Positions 25,221 through 37,067 of a stretch of 64,000 nucleotides of DNA are shown here, piece by piece. Each line of letters begins with the position of its first letter. The first letter of the stretch is position 1. A model generated the notes under the pieces. That model searched no databases, was not told the DNA's origin, and worked only from the letters and a program-made list of their open reading frames with translations. The translations under genes were made by a program, and so were the position numbers. The stretch spans positions 2,666,001 through 2,730,000 of the forward strand of contig OZ176054.1 of assembly GCA_964247055.1 (NCBI GenBank), written 5' to 3'. The stretch is from Paragordius varius. Taxonomy: Eukaryota > Nematomorpha.

Positions 25221-25567
25221 ATATATAGTTTATAATATATTTTAGTGGTATTTTTTAAAATAAAACCCTTAGCTTTACCCAAAAATAATAAAATGGGCGC
25301 AAATTTGCCAATTTCGTATGGTGCAGTTACACATAAAAGTGTAAACAACTTTCAATCCTAAGGGTCAAAACAAAAGCCCTTGATAATTTTAATACATTTC
25401 TATTAATTTCATCAGGATATTTTTTATGGAGACAGTGTTCAAAGGTAAATCAGCAGGGTAAGGGCTGCAAATGTATTGAATATCATTAGGCATCAAGATA
25501 CCGATAGTCTTGGGCGCCACATTATTTAGTATAAGGAGCAAATCTGAATGGTAAATTTATACTAAAT

Positions 25568-26592
25568 TTGTTAACTGTTTTCATTCCTTTCAGAGCTGTT
25601 TTACAAAATAATATAGATAAGCGCTCACCAAATTATGTTAACTAAAATATTTTGTATCTTAAGGGCATACCTGATAATGTCAAAGTTGCATAGCTCTTTG
25701 TTCACGTAGTACATGAAGATTTTTTGAGTGTCGCATCTCTTTCGCCATTCAGTCAATAACATAATCATTTTGATTATAAAATTTTTTATCAATCACATAA
25801 CAGAACATTCTCTAATAAACCTTTACAAATACATTTCACTATATGAGCCAATCTTAATCGTCGTCAAGATGGGTATCAAGCAATCTTTAAATAAAATTTG
25901 CCTATGAATATGCTGACTCGCAAGTGTAAGTCTAGAGTAATCATTTATAATTTTCCACTTAAAACGACTCATGAAGAAAATATGGAAGTTACTTATGGAA
26001 TAAAACATAATTCAGTATTTAAAAAATAACGTTGGAAAATGGCATATGACTTGTGCATTGGCTTTGATCATACGTATCTTTTAAAAATTCATCAATTTCA
26101 AAATGATTTCAATTGAGAAGCTACATTAAAAGAGGTGAAACAAGATAAAATATGAAAATGTAAAATAATGTGCTTAAGCTATATTTACATTTTTCACTCA
26201 TATTACACATAAGAATAGGCATTAATAATTGAAATTGCATTTTGGGATCGCAAACCTATATAGACAAATATTAAAATTGGTCTGTCCTGATTTTAAACCG
26301 TTTTAGTTTAATCAAAACAGTTAGTATTGAAATATATCCAATTATGTGATTGATATTATCAAAATATTTATATTGAAATTGGCACAAGAAACATTTTAGC
26401 TGTTAATTAGATGCGAGACTCAACAAATCGTAAGATAATGATGTGAATATTTGCACTGTTGACAAAGAACTTTACAATTTTTAGATTTTGCACAGCCCTT
26501 AAGACAAAATAATATTATATTTAGCCCGTCAATAATTTGATGAATACAATATTTTGTAAAGCGTCAAAAAAGGGATCTATACAGTTAACGTG
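25568..26592. repeat. Palindrome R3
   Basis: Left outer arm near 25590 (GAGCTGTTTTACAAAATAAT) pairs with the right outer arm near 26550 (ATATTTTGTAAAGCGTC). The centre is near 26075. Confidence 0.6.
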
Positions 26593-26768
26593 TTTAGCAT
26601 AAATCAACCATTCAAGATTGCTCCTTACAGCAAGAATTGTGGCGCCAAGAGTATCGGTATCAATCGAGTATTCTTCCAGTTAATACTGATAGTCAATATA
26701 ATTACAACCCTTACCCTACTGATTTTAACTTTAAAACACAGTGTCCACAAAAAATATCCTAATGAAAT

Positions 26769-26790
26769 AATATATATATATATATATATA
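26769..26790. repeat. (TA)n microsatellite
   Basis: Uninterrupted TA dinucleotides in the spacer between R3 and Q3. Confidence 0.9.
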
Positions 26791-26815
26791 ATCAGGAAAA
26801 TGTATCAGTATTAAC

Positions 26816-27845
26816 ATAGGCTTTTGCGTTCCCTACAAGTAATTTACAAAAGTTATTTAGACTTTTGAACCGCTCATCTGGAAATGGCAAAATTTGCACA
26901 ATTTGGTCAAACATTTTTTTGAAAGTTAGAGGCTTAATTTAAAATATGATTAAAATTATAAATTGCATATAAAAGCAAAACAATATTTTATAAAATTTTA
27001 ATTATTAGTAGATTCCGACCGAAATTTTTTCACCCTTTCTAAAATAGTATACTCTTATAAACGCAAAAATGCTAAGATTGGCAATAAATATCGTAAATAT
27101 ACACTAAATTTTGACATAAATTAAAGATTTTTCCTGAAAAATGGATATTTTAGATTTAAATTTATAACAAAATTTTGTTGAAGCGAAGTTAATACTATTC
27201 TGAGGAATTATGAAAACGGTACAAAAACGCCATATGTTAAAACATAATCCTATTTTCAATGCTGAACATTATTATCACCTCAGAATTTTGATTAAAACAT
27301 TCGTCCGTCTTTAAATGTAAGAATATAAATTGTAATATTCTACAAAGTGACAAAATTTAAACAGGATTTAAATAATTAAAATGGTGTGATTTTATTGTTC
27401 ATCATCATCAACATAAAAAAGTGTTTTTTAATATCTCAAAGCGTTTGCCCTTTCCATGAAAAAAATAGTATGAAATACGATTAACTATAAATTAGATTTT
27501 TAAGCAAAATATTCATTTTTACTAAAACAAACTTTTTTTGTTGTCAAAAATTTAGCATTTACTTAAAAGTTTTATTGAGCTTCGGCATTTATACGTTTTA
27601 TAATAACTGTTTTAAAAGGGGAATAATATATGGGATTTCAGAACCTACATTTAAAACAAAAATTCTATAAAAATATTGTATTGCTTATGCAGTTTATTAT
27701 ATAATTTAGTGATACTTTGAATGAAGCATTCAGCTTTCACAAAATTTATTTAACAAAATAGGAGCAAATTTTGTCATTTTCTATTATAGAGTTGTTATCA
27801 AAAGAATAAATAACTTTCACTGGTAAGGGCCAAAACTAAAAGCAC
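26816..27845. repeat. Palindrome Q3
   Basis: Contains GAAAACGGTACAAAAACGCC on the left and the inverted counterpart near 27430-27460. Outer ends AAAAGTTATTTAGACTTTTG and AATAAATAACTTTCACTGG pair. Confidence 0.6.
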
Positions 27846-27885
27846 TATAAAAATTATGATACATTTTCCTATCAGAATATATATA

Positions 27886-29033
27886 CTGTGTGCAAAATTT
27901 TTTTTAACATTTTTGTTAAAGACCAGTGAAGTCATTTGCCGTAATAATTTTTATTTGTTTGGGACCTAGTTTTAGAAATATTGAGGAAAATCGAAATCAG
28001 GCAAAAAGTGAAAATTAAGGATAATAAGGATAATTCAAAAAATAATAATAAAAGTTACGATATTATGGTTTATTATCATTTTAGAAGGTATTTTAATATA
28101 TAAATAGCCTAAAATCATATTTCAAAAATGGCGTTTTTCTTTTAACACAGACATATTTTATCAAACTATATTAAAATAATTATTATTTACTACCTAAACT
28201 CATTGTTAAAATCTTAATATTCATATTTTATTTTGTAAAAAAAAACTTATATATCATAAAAATAAAAATATTGTTTTTTATTTTTACATTTTTTTGTCAT
28301 CTGGTTTATGACGGTGAATTTCACATGAGCGGGATTTATAAATTATAAAATAATTTACAATTCATGGAAAATCAAAACCAAAATCCGTACACAACTCAGT
28401 AAAAATATTAATTTGTGTTAAAACAAACTTATTACAAGGATTTGTAACGATTGCTGGTTGATATTCTACTACTTTTAAATTTTCTATTGAATAAATTATA
28501 TACTTATGAGATTCCAATATAAACAGTATTAAATTTTTTGTACACTCATAAACCAAATGACAAAAAAATACAAAATTAAAAAACAATATTTTTTAGTTTT
28601 ATTTTGATATAGAAACATTTTTACGTAATAAAATATGAATGTAAAGATTTTAATAGTGAACTAATTAGTAAATAATCAAAAAAATATTTTAATATAGTTT
28701 CATAAAAATATTTGTCTATTACATGTGTTAAAAAACGCCATCTTTTAAACTAAGATTTTGTACAAACACTAACAATGTTATAGGCTATTTATATATTAAA
28801 AATATTGTCTTAAATGATAATAAACCATAATATCTCAACTTTTATCATTATTTTTTGAATTATCCTTATTTATTCTAAATTTTCACTTTTTGCCCGATTT
28901 CGATTTTCTCTTAATATGAAAACTAGGTCGTCAATAAATAAAATTTTTTGCGGCAAATAAATTTGCGTGTCATAAGCTATCTCAGGAAAAAAAACTTTTG
29001 TTAAAAAATTAACCCTCTTTTTTGCACAAGTGT
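27886..29033. mobile_element. Foldback element S2
   Basis: Same family and size as S1, centred near 28460. Left end GTGTGCAAAATTTTTTTTAA pairs with right end TTTTTTGCACAAGTG. Long arms share TAAATAGCCTAAAATCAT / ATAGGCTATTTATAT and AAGGATAATTCAAAAAATAA with its complement at about 28852. It lies in a TA-rich point of the spacer after Q3. Confidence 0.7.
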
Positions 29034-29164
29034 ATATGTATATATATTTCATCAAGATATTTTTTACTCCGATTTTGGATGCAATGCAAGATACACTATA
29101 AATTACAGCATTAATTAGCTATTCAACTTTGCTCCTTAAATTACTCGGTCTAAGGAGCATTTAA

Positions 29165-30085
29165 ATGTTTAAACCTCTTGTTTTACGACATAATTTGGGT
29201 GGTGCTCAACATAATATAAGCTAACTAAAATATTTTTTGTCTCAAGGGGCGCGTGCATCATATAATTCCTTAATTTGCATCTTTCAAACATGCAGAAATT
29301 CATTCACTAAATCACTACATCGAGGTTTTTTGAGAATCACATATAATACAGATGTCTCTTCTGCATTCAGTTTAATTTGCAAAAATATATTATTATAATA
29401 TTTACATTATCAATCACACAACTTGACGTATTCAAATAACTATTAATATTAAATCGACCTGGTTTAATTTTAATACGTTGTCTAGATGGGTTATCAAGGG
29501 ATAATGCATCGTTTATAAATATGCCGACTTGCATGTTGTAAGTTGAAGAAAAGAGTGATTAATAAATTCTCCACTTAAATCAATTCATGAAGAAAATATC
29601 ATAATTACCGATGGTGAACCATTATTAGGTGATGTATTGAAATGAAAATTTGAATTCAGGATTCAGTTAATATAAAGATTGTCTTACTTTCGAAATTCAT
29701 AATATATAGACCAAATATTAGGCAACTTGTGCCATTGAGTTTTTATCATCCGTAGCTTGGTGATCATTGATTTTAAAAACGATTCATTTTAGAAGCTTTA
29801 TATAAATTGGAAATAAGAATGGGATTTGAGTTTGGCAAGAAGTTATTCTTATTGTTTTCCCTCTTACACATGCAAGTCGGCATATTTATAAACAAATTTC
29901 CATTTAGAGATCTTTTAATAGCCCATATACACAACGTATTAGGACTAACCTAGGATTATGTTAAACCATGTTATGTGGGAGCTATTAATTTTATAATAAA
30001 AATTTTTATATTTATCATAAATGACACACGACACATTTTAGGTGTTAATTTATGCAACCCTCAAACTATTTCGGTGTACTGATTT
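29165..30085. repeat. Palindrome R4, right arm truncated
   Basis: Left arm opens AAACCTCTTGTTTTACGACA. The right arm runs to about 30085 and then passes straight into spacer sequence (ACATTTTCCTAGTAGAATAT), lacking the outer GGGCC-containing part. Confidence 0.55.
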
Positions 30086-30289
30086 AATTACATTTTCCTA
30101 GTAGAATATATAATACATCAGGATATTTTGTGGAGGCATTCAAAGGTATAGAAATCAGTAAAACAAGGGCTGTAAATGTATTGAATCTCATTAAGTATCA
30201 ATTTGATTAAATACGTTTCGATACCCCTCATGAGCACCACAATTTCGCGCTATAAGTAGCAAGTTCGAATGGATTAAGGCAGAATATGT

Positions 30290-31400
30290 TAACTGGTTAA
30301 ACCCCTATTAATGCTATTTTACAACATAACTAAGACCAGTGGCGGTCACCAAATTATAAATATTTTTTATCTAAAGGCGTGCCAGATAATCTCAAATTGC
30401 TAGTTAATATGAGAAACGTAATACACCGAGATTTATTGAGTGGTCGCATATAATGGGAAGGTAAAATGTCTCTTTCGCCATTGAGATTAATAAATATAAA
30501 TATTATTATATAATTAATTGTCAATTAACTCAACATAGTTTAATATTAACCACTAAAACTGACATGATTTAACATCATGAGAGGCCAACCTTAATATATC
30601 GTCTATATACGGCATCATGCGCTCTCTAAGTAGGAATTCATTTATGAATTTGCTGATTCACATGTGTAAGTTGAGTAAAACAGTAAGAATAACTTTATTC
30701 ATAAATTTTTCAGTTAAAACGACTTATGAAGAAAATATGATAATTTAATGGAATAAAATTTAAAATTCAGTTTTTGTATAGCGTTGAAAAATCATCGTAT
30801 ATGGACATACCAAATATAATCAATTTGTGCAATTCGGTTTTGATCATACGTATCTATCTGGTTAATTCATCTATTTCAAAAATGGTTTCAATTTAGAACT
30901 TATACAAAGATGAAAGATATCTGGCAGGATGTCCAAATAAATATGTAAATATAAATCCATAAGCTCAATTCTGTTGTTTTCTCGCAACATACATATTTGA
31001 GTCGGAATATTCATAAATGAAATTCCATTTATAGATCGTCATCCCATTTAGAATATTAAAATTGGTATATCATGATGTTAAACCATGTTATTTTATTATA
31101 AATAGTTAGTATTAAAATATACCCAATTAAGTCATAGATATGATTAAATTTATAATTATCAAAATAAATGGCACAAGTGACAATTTTAACCGCCAATTAT
31201 ATGGTAGACCCAAAAATATACTGATTTAGTGATTAAGTGCACTGTAAAGAATGCAAATTTCGGAATTATGTGGTACATATATCTTAAGGCAAAAAATATT
31301 TTAGTTAGCCCATCGGAATAATTTGATAAGCACCCCTCATCTAAATTATTTTGTAAAACAGCATCAAAAAAGGGATCGAAACAGTCATCATGTTTCGCAT
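30290..31400. repeat. Palindrome R5
   Basis: Left outer arm AATGCTATTTTACAACATAA and right outer arm TTTTGTAAAACAGCATC pair. The centre is near 30830. Confidence 0.6.
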
Positions 31401-31702
31401 TAATTTACCATTCAAGATTGCTCCTTATACAGAGCAATTGTGGTGTTCAGGAGTATCGGATTGAGTTTTCTTCAAATTGATAATAATAAATGATATTCAA
31501 TACAATTACAGTCCTTACCCCAGTGGCGTACCGAGCATTTGCGGCGCCCGGGGCATAAAACTTTTATGGCGCCCCCCCCCTCCCTTTTTTTTAAAAGCCA
31601 ATAATACAATTTAGTAAAAAAAATACAAACGTTGTAACTTAAACACCAAAGATAAGACAGCACAGTCATATAAATTTTAAATTTATATATATATATCTAT
31701 AT

Positions 31703-33318
31703 CAGGGCTTCTTAAACTATGAGTCGCGACCCCATTTGGGGTCGCGAGTGATAAAATTAAACAAAAAATGTTTTTTAACTTGTAAAATGTATATGTTTAT
31801 AAAATGGAAAATGCGGCTTTGTATGTTTCCGGAAAACCGGTTGACCCATTCACATCCAAATGTCGAAAAAATAGAATCATTAATAAATGCCCCGACAATA
31901 GCTTCGTCTTTTTTTGAATTAAGCCCCCAGTTCGGGCCCACCCCGTGTAAAAAATGGGTTTTTTTGAAAAATCGTGTCTTTGAGACAATTTTCCTGACAA
32001 CGTGTTGGACCATTCAATTTCACATATATTTTTTTACTTATTTCAATTGCGCCGAACGCTCGCTTTTTTTATTTCGGCCCCCTTTTTACCCGTTCCCCCC
32101 GTAAAATGCCATTTTTTTCAAAAAATTGTCCACAAAAATAATTTTTTGAATCTATTTTTCGCCCATGGTACGAGACTCTAAAAATTCAATAAAGATCTAA
32201 AAAATCAATAATGATTCCAGGTATTCTCCGTAAAAACGCAAAAATTTTAATCAATCGTTTTATTTGTATCAGCTGTTGGGTAAGTAGCTACTCGCCTAGC
32301 GCCACCATATCGAAATTGCGTTGTTTAGGAGTTAATTTTCAAAAACTTATCAGGCCATATAAGTTTAATATAGGCCTGAAATATTACCCGTAAAAGTTAA
32401 AAATTTAAGTCCAGCGGTTTTTTCAAATTAGCCGTTAATTAGGCCCTTTACGCCCAAAAATGCGCTATCATTTAACTATTATTTAGTTTTGAAGCCATTC
32501 CAAAAACTATTAATAACATAAGGAATGAATGATGATTCCAGTTATTACCCTATAAAGGCAATTTTTTTACGAATGTCTTTTTTATATTGGCTTCTGGTTA
32601 GAAAGCTACTCGCCAACAACTGCTCCACCGTATCGATACAGCGTGACTTTGGAGCCAAATTGAAAACCTATGAGTCTAATAGGAACAATGAATTCCATGA
32701 TAATTCCAGATAATCCCCATATGAGGGCAAAAATTTTAACCAGCGCTTTTTTATACCTGCCCTGGGTTAGGAGTACCCGCCAAAAACTGGTCTACTATAT
32801 AGAAATTGCTTTGTTTTGGAGCTAATTTACAGAAAATTATGAAGCCATATGAGCTCTTGAAACCTGGAAATATTATCCGTAACTAGTTAAAAAAAATCCG
32901 GAGTTTTTTATAGCCGTTAATTTGCGGCCTTTATGCCCTAAAAATACGCCATCTTATAACAATAATTTAGTGTTGAGGTATTTTTTCGAAACCCCATAAA
33001 TGGTATCAAAGATGATTCCAAATATTTGTCATTAAGAAGCCATACGAGTTCAGTTAAACACATTTCTGAGGAATTTGTATAATATTATTCTTTCCTTTAA
33101 AAAGGCCACCGATCATTATATCTTGTATAAATTTACTATGAATCAGAAGATGTTAAAAAATTATAAAAAATGTAGATTTATTTTTTTAATCTCTTAAAAC
33201 CGAAATAATCTTGATAAATATTATCAACAACATTTATAAGCGTTTTTCGAATCGTTGGGGTCGTTGAGACTCGCTATCATAAATGGGGTCGGGAATTTCT
33301 AAAGTTTTAGAAGCCCTG
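31703..33318. mobile_element. hAT-type element nested in the larger hAT element
   Basis: Left end CAGGGCTTCTTAAACTATGA followed by GTCGCGACCCC; right end GGGGTCGGGAATTTC then TTTTAGAAGCCCTG. Flanking 8-mers ATCTATAT (31695-31702) and ATGTATAT (33319-33326) are an 8-bp duplication with one mismatch. A Helitron copy occupies most of the interior, so the original element was only about 350 bp. Confidence 0.8.
31789..33058 (+). mobile_element. Helitron copy, 3'-truncated, inside the nested hAT element
   Basis: Begins TGTATATGTTTATAAAATGG, a variant of the Helitron 5' end, then follows the copy at 10899. It continues into about three of the ~320-bp internal repeats seen inverted at 322-2475 (landmark GGCCATATAAG near 32354). 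It stops near 33058 without the CTAG end or hairpins. Confidence 0.7.
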
Positions 33319-33387
33319 ATGTATATGATAGTAAATTTATTCATTTTTAAATGCATAAATATTCTAATAAATTCTATAATATGGAAA

Positions 33388-33953
33388 TCTATATATTAAT
33401 AAAAATGGAAAGTGGTAACTTTGTGATCTGTTTCCGAAAAACATGTAGACCCATTCAAATCCAAACATCGAAAATATATAATCATTAATAAATGCCCCGA
33501 CAATAGCTTCGCCCTTTTTTGAAATAGGCCCCCAGTTCGGGCACACCTGGTGCAAACGGTTTTTTTTAAACAGAAGTCCACAAAAATCGTGTCTTTGAGA
33601 CAATCTTCCGGAGAACGTGGTCCATATTTCAAATGTGATTTTTGTTTACTCATTTTCGATTGCGCCGAACATGGTCGTTTCGCTTTTTTAATTTAGGCCC
33701 TACGCTCTCCTTATAAATTGCCATTTTTTTAAAAAAAAAAAGTCCACAAAAATAATTTTTTAAATATATTTTTCGCCCTAGGTATGAGACCGTTTGGCCC
33801 AAGTAAACAATATATTCGTATGAATGCACCGTTTTAAAATTTTATGAGATCATAGCTATTAAGTATTGTTTCGAAATACTTTTTTCAAATAGCGCCCACC
33901 CCCCCTCCCACCCGGAAATCCGAAGGACTTCCTCGGGCTGCTTAGCAGCCCGA
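33388..33953 (+). mobile_element. Helitron copy lacking the last bases
   Basis: Begins TCTATATATTAATAAAAATG after a host A. The interior parallels 10899-11560. The 3' hairpins AAATCC-GAA-GGACTT and CGGGCTGC-TTA-GCAGCCCG (compensated stem) are present, but the final CTAG is missing. Confidence 0.7.
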
Positions 33954-34484
33954 TAATGATTTAAAAAATAATTGTAAATCTAGGAGAATTTTACAATACA
34001 TAAACAGAATTATAATGAATTTTATTTAATAAAATATTAATTATATGAAGATTTTATCACTTGAAAAAGAAAAAGTAAGAGAAAAAATATCTTTTAAGTA
34101 AAAAATTTTCTGGCTTTTGATATTTCAAAATTATCAATTATATTATTAAATATCATATTTTTCTTTTTCCACTCTCAACAATGTTAAGTCATTCTATTTT
34201 ATGGTACTAATTAGGTGAATAATATAGAGTATATATTTTAGGGATTATTACCTAATTGCTGAAAAATCTCATTTAAAAGTTCTTATTATTTTTGCATAAT
34301 TAAAATTTAATTTTAAAAAATCATTTAGGCGCCCCTAAATAACGGCGCCCAGGGCATGATGCACCCCCTTCCCCCCCCTCGGTACGCCCCTGCCTTACCC
34401 TACTGATTTAAAGATAACACAGTGTCCACAAAAAATATCCCGATAAAATATATATCCTGATAAAAATGTATCAGGATTATCATA

Positions 34485-35510
34485 AGCCTTTGGCTTAAAC
34501 CCCTACAAGTGTTAGAAAATTATTTAGATTTTTGCGGTCACTGGTCCATATCAGAAAATGGCATAACTGAGCAATTTGGATAAATATTTGTATTTGAAAG
34601 CTAAAGGTTTTATTCGTAAAAATATCATCAAAATATTTAATTAACTCTAGATAAAAAGCATAACATTTAAAAATTTGCATTATTAGATCTAGACTCCAAA
34701 AGTTCGAAATTTTTTAGCCTTAAAAATGGCATAATTCTCTTGAAATTAACGCTAAAATGCAGAGATTCGCAATAAAAATAGTAAATATATGCTAAATTTT
34801 GACATCAATCAAAAAAGATTTTTTCGGAAAAATGGAATTTTGCATTAAATTTTTTTTGTAAAAAATACAAAGTTAATTCTATTTTGAGGCCTGATGAACG
34901 GTACAAAACACCATATGATATTATAAAAACATTTTTCAAGATATTTCAATGATGCTAAACATTTTTATCACCTTAGGATTGTGATCAAAACACTCGTTGG
35001 TAATTAAAGAATATAAAATGATTAAATAAAAATTTAAGAGCAAACAAACCTTTAAATTATTCTAGGGGAATATTAAAGTTCATCATCATCGATATAGAAA
35101 AGGTGTTTTTTTAACGCGTTTGATACTGTTTCCAAGAAGTTTTAAAATATTATGAAATACGATTTATCAAAATCTTACTATAAATTTGATTTTTAAGCAA
35201 AAAAATTATTTTCAAAAAACACTTTGATGTCAAAATTTAGCTATTAGATAAATTTTTTATTGAGCAATTCCGGCATTATATGTTTATTTTAAAATTTGGA
35301 GCTTATTTTAAAACGTGATAGAAAAAATTCTATGAAAATATTGTTTTGCTTATACATTTTATTTATATAATTTGGTGATTTTTGTGGAAATTTAGCTTTC
35401 ACCAAAGTTTGTTAAACAAAATATACGGAAACGCTATTTTCTAATATAGAGGAGTTCCAAAAATTATTAACTTTCTCATTCGTAAGAGCCAAAACCAAAT
35501 GGACCATAAA
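34485..35510. repeat. Palindrome Q4
   Basis: Left part TAGAAAATTATTTAGATTTT and right part AAAAATTATTAACTTTCTCA pair. The inner motif GATGAACGGTACAAAACACC (about 34892) has its inverted partner at about 35115. The centre is near 34970. Confidence 0.55.
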
Positions 35511-35619
35511 AATTATGATGATTGCAAGATACGCTATCACATTCCACCATTAATTAGCCATTCAACTTTGCTCCTTAAATTTCTCGGTATAAGGAGAAAT
35601 TAATGGTTGATTAATGCTG

Positions 35620-37010
35620 ATTATTTTAACTGTTTTAACACCTTGTTATACGACATTTAGATCAATAATGCCCACCAAATTATTTTGTTGGACTAAATAA
35701 AATATTTTTTGGCTTAAGGGCCGAGTAAATTACATAATTTTAAAATTGCATATCTCTTTGTCAAGTAGCCGACATTTATACACTAAATCACTATACCGAA
35801 ATTTTTAGAGGGTCGCATATAATACGCATCTAAAGTATCTATCTGGTAATTGGACATATTTTAATATTAACTCTTAATGTTACCAACCATTTTCAACATC
35901 ATGACAGGCCAATCTTTCTAGCGGTGTATTTACACTTGGATACAACACATCCATTTTAGTCCTTCGATTCAAATTGGGGTAGTTGGATACCCCAGGCCTG
36001 TTTAAAAAAAAATTATTTAAAAAATATGGAATGAATTGAAACCATGGCAAAAATTTGCACATTTATGACATCAATGAACCGAAATATAAAAAAAATTTCA
36101 TTCAAAAATACTTGATATTACTTATTTTTGGGTAAAACCTTAACGTAAAAATTTAGTCAACATGACATGTGTGCTTTAGCCAAATTTAAAAATAGTACAA
36201 AATAAACCAGTTTTTCTTTTTCTATCAATCTTAGATGTGATTTAAATGAAAAATTTGCTTTCATTTTAGCTTTAAAATCAAATAAACACGATATTTTGCA
36301 AAAATGTTATAGAATAAAAATGGCGTCGAAGTAGTTTGATATGGAACTTTTTTTTCAAAACCAAATTTTATTTAGATATTTCGGCTTATTTATATAGTTT
36401 TTATTAGGATAGAGGCATAAATTTAAATTGGGACCGTTTCTTTCAGTAGTTTTTTAAAAATTTTAATTTAAATATTGTCTGGGGTATTTAGATACCCCAA
36501 TTTTCGAAGTGTTAATGGAAATTTGTTTATGAATATGCTGAATCACATGCATAAGATGGAAAACATTAATAATAACATTACTCATAAATTCCACTCAAAA
36601 CGCCTCCTGGAAAAATGTGGAAATTACTAACGAAATGTACACAATTAATTTTTATCTAATAAATGAAACTTTAAATTCAGGATTTATGAAATAAAGTTGA
36701 AAATTCATGGCATATGCACACACTTAATATTAAGCAACTTGTGCAATTCAATTTTGACCATGTGTACCTTGATAAAAAATTCATCGTTTTCAAAAAATAT
36801 TTCAGAAGCTTACATATAAATATACAGCAAAGAAGTATGGTTTTTTGAGATTTAGAAAAATGTGCCCATATATGCAAATAAAAATGTGTTCAAGTTATGC
36901 TGCTTTCTCTCAACTTACACATTCGAGTCGGCATATTGATAAACTATTCCCATTTAGACGTTTGATACTCTATATCTGCTCACCAAAAAAATTTGACGGG
37001 CCAAATAAAA
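35620..37010. repeat. Palindrome R6, interrupted by a TTAA-type MITE
   Basis: Left arm starts near TTAACTGTTTTAACACC. The MITE at about 35929-36508 splits the left arm. The right arm ends within CTCACCAAAAAAATTTGACG (about 36979), so it is shorter than in R1 or R2. Confidence 0.55.
35929..36508. mobile_element. TTAA-type MITE, copy 2
   Basis: Begins near CACTTGGATACAACACATCC and ends ATTTTCGAAGTG before TTAA. It carries the same subterminal TTGGGGTAGTTGGATACCCC hairpin as the other two copies. The left flank reads TTTA rather than TTAA. Confidence 0.7.
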
Positions 37011-37067
37011 TATATTTTTTTTTCGAGATCTATGAAGCTTATAATGGCAAATATTCCATAGCTATTT

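Larger units (their letters stand above)
22710..25380. repeat. Palindrome Q2, interrupted by two insertions
   Basis: Left end AGTGCTTTTGGCGCTTAC; right end GTGTAAACAACTTTCAATCC followed by CAAAACAAAAGCCC. A TTAA-type MITE (23182-23741) sits near its centre and foldback S1 (about 24081-25220) in its right arm. Confidence 0.6.
31521..34392. mobile_element. hAT element with perfect 8-bp target duplication, hosting nested insertions
   Basis: Left end CAGTGGCGTACCGAG and right end CTCGGTACGCCCCTG form terminal inverted repeats, followed inside by GGCGCCC blocks. The flanks are CCTTACCC at 31513-31520 and again at 34393-34400, an exact 8-bp duplication. Removing the element rejoins a spacer of the palindrome array (compare CCTTACCCTACTGATTTTAA near 26710). 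It holds a second hAT element (31703-33318) and a Helitron fragment (33388-33953). Without these its own sequence is about 690 bp and non-coding, with a C-rich run near 31569. Confidence 0.85.
18650..37010. repeat. Array of alternating ~1-kb imperfect palindromes (families Q and R) with nested insertions
   Basis: Reading order is Q1 R1 R2 Q2 R3 Q3 R4 R5 Q4 R6. Each letter is an inverted repeat of roughly 1.0-1.1 kb (arms about 450-550 bp), and connecting spacers are themselves inverted relative to one another. In Q1 the outer arms are AGTTATTTACACTTTTGT (18730) and its complement (19657). In R1 the left arm near 19863 (GGTGTTTTACAATATAAT) pairs with the right arm near 20920-20942. The layout equals monomers in alternating orientation. 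No coding, no transposase and no short terminal repeats bound the whole block. Insertions: foldback S1 and S2, TTAA-type MITEs at 23182 and in R6, and the nested hAT/Helitron stack at 31521-34392. Confidence 0.7.
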
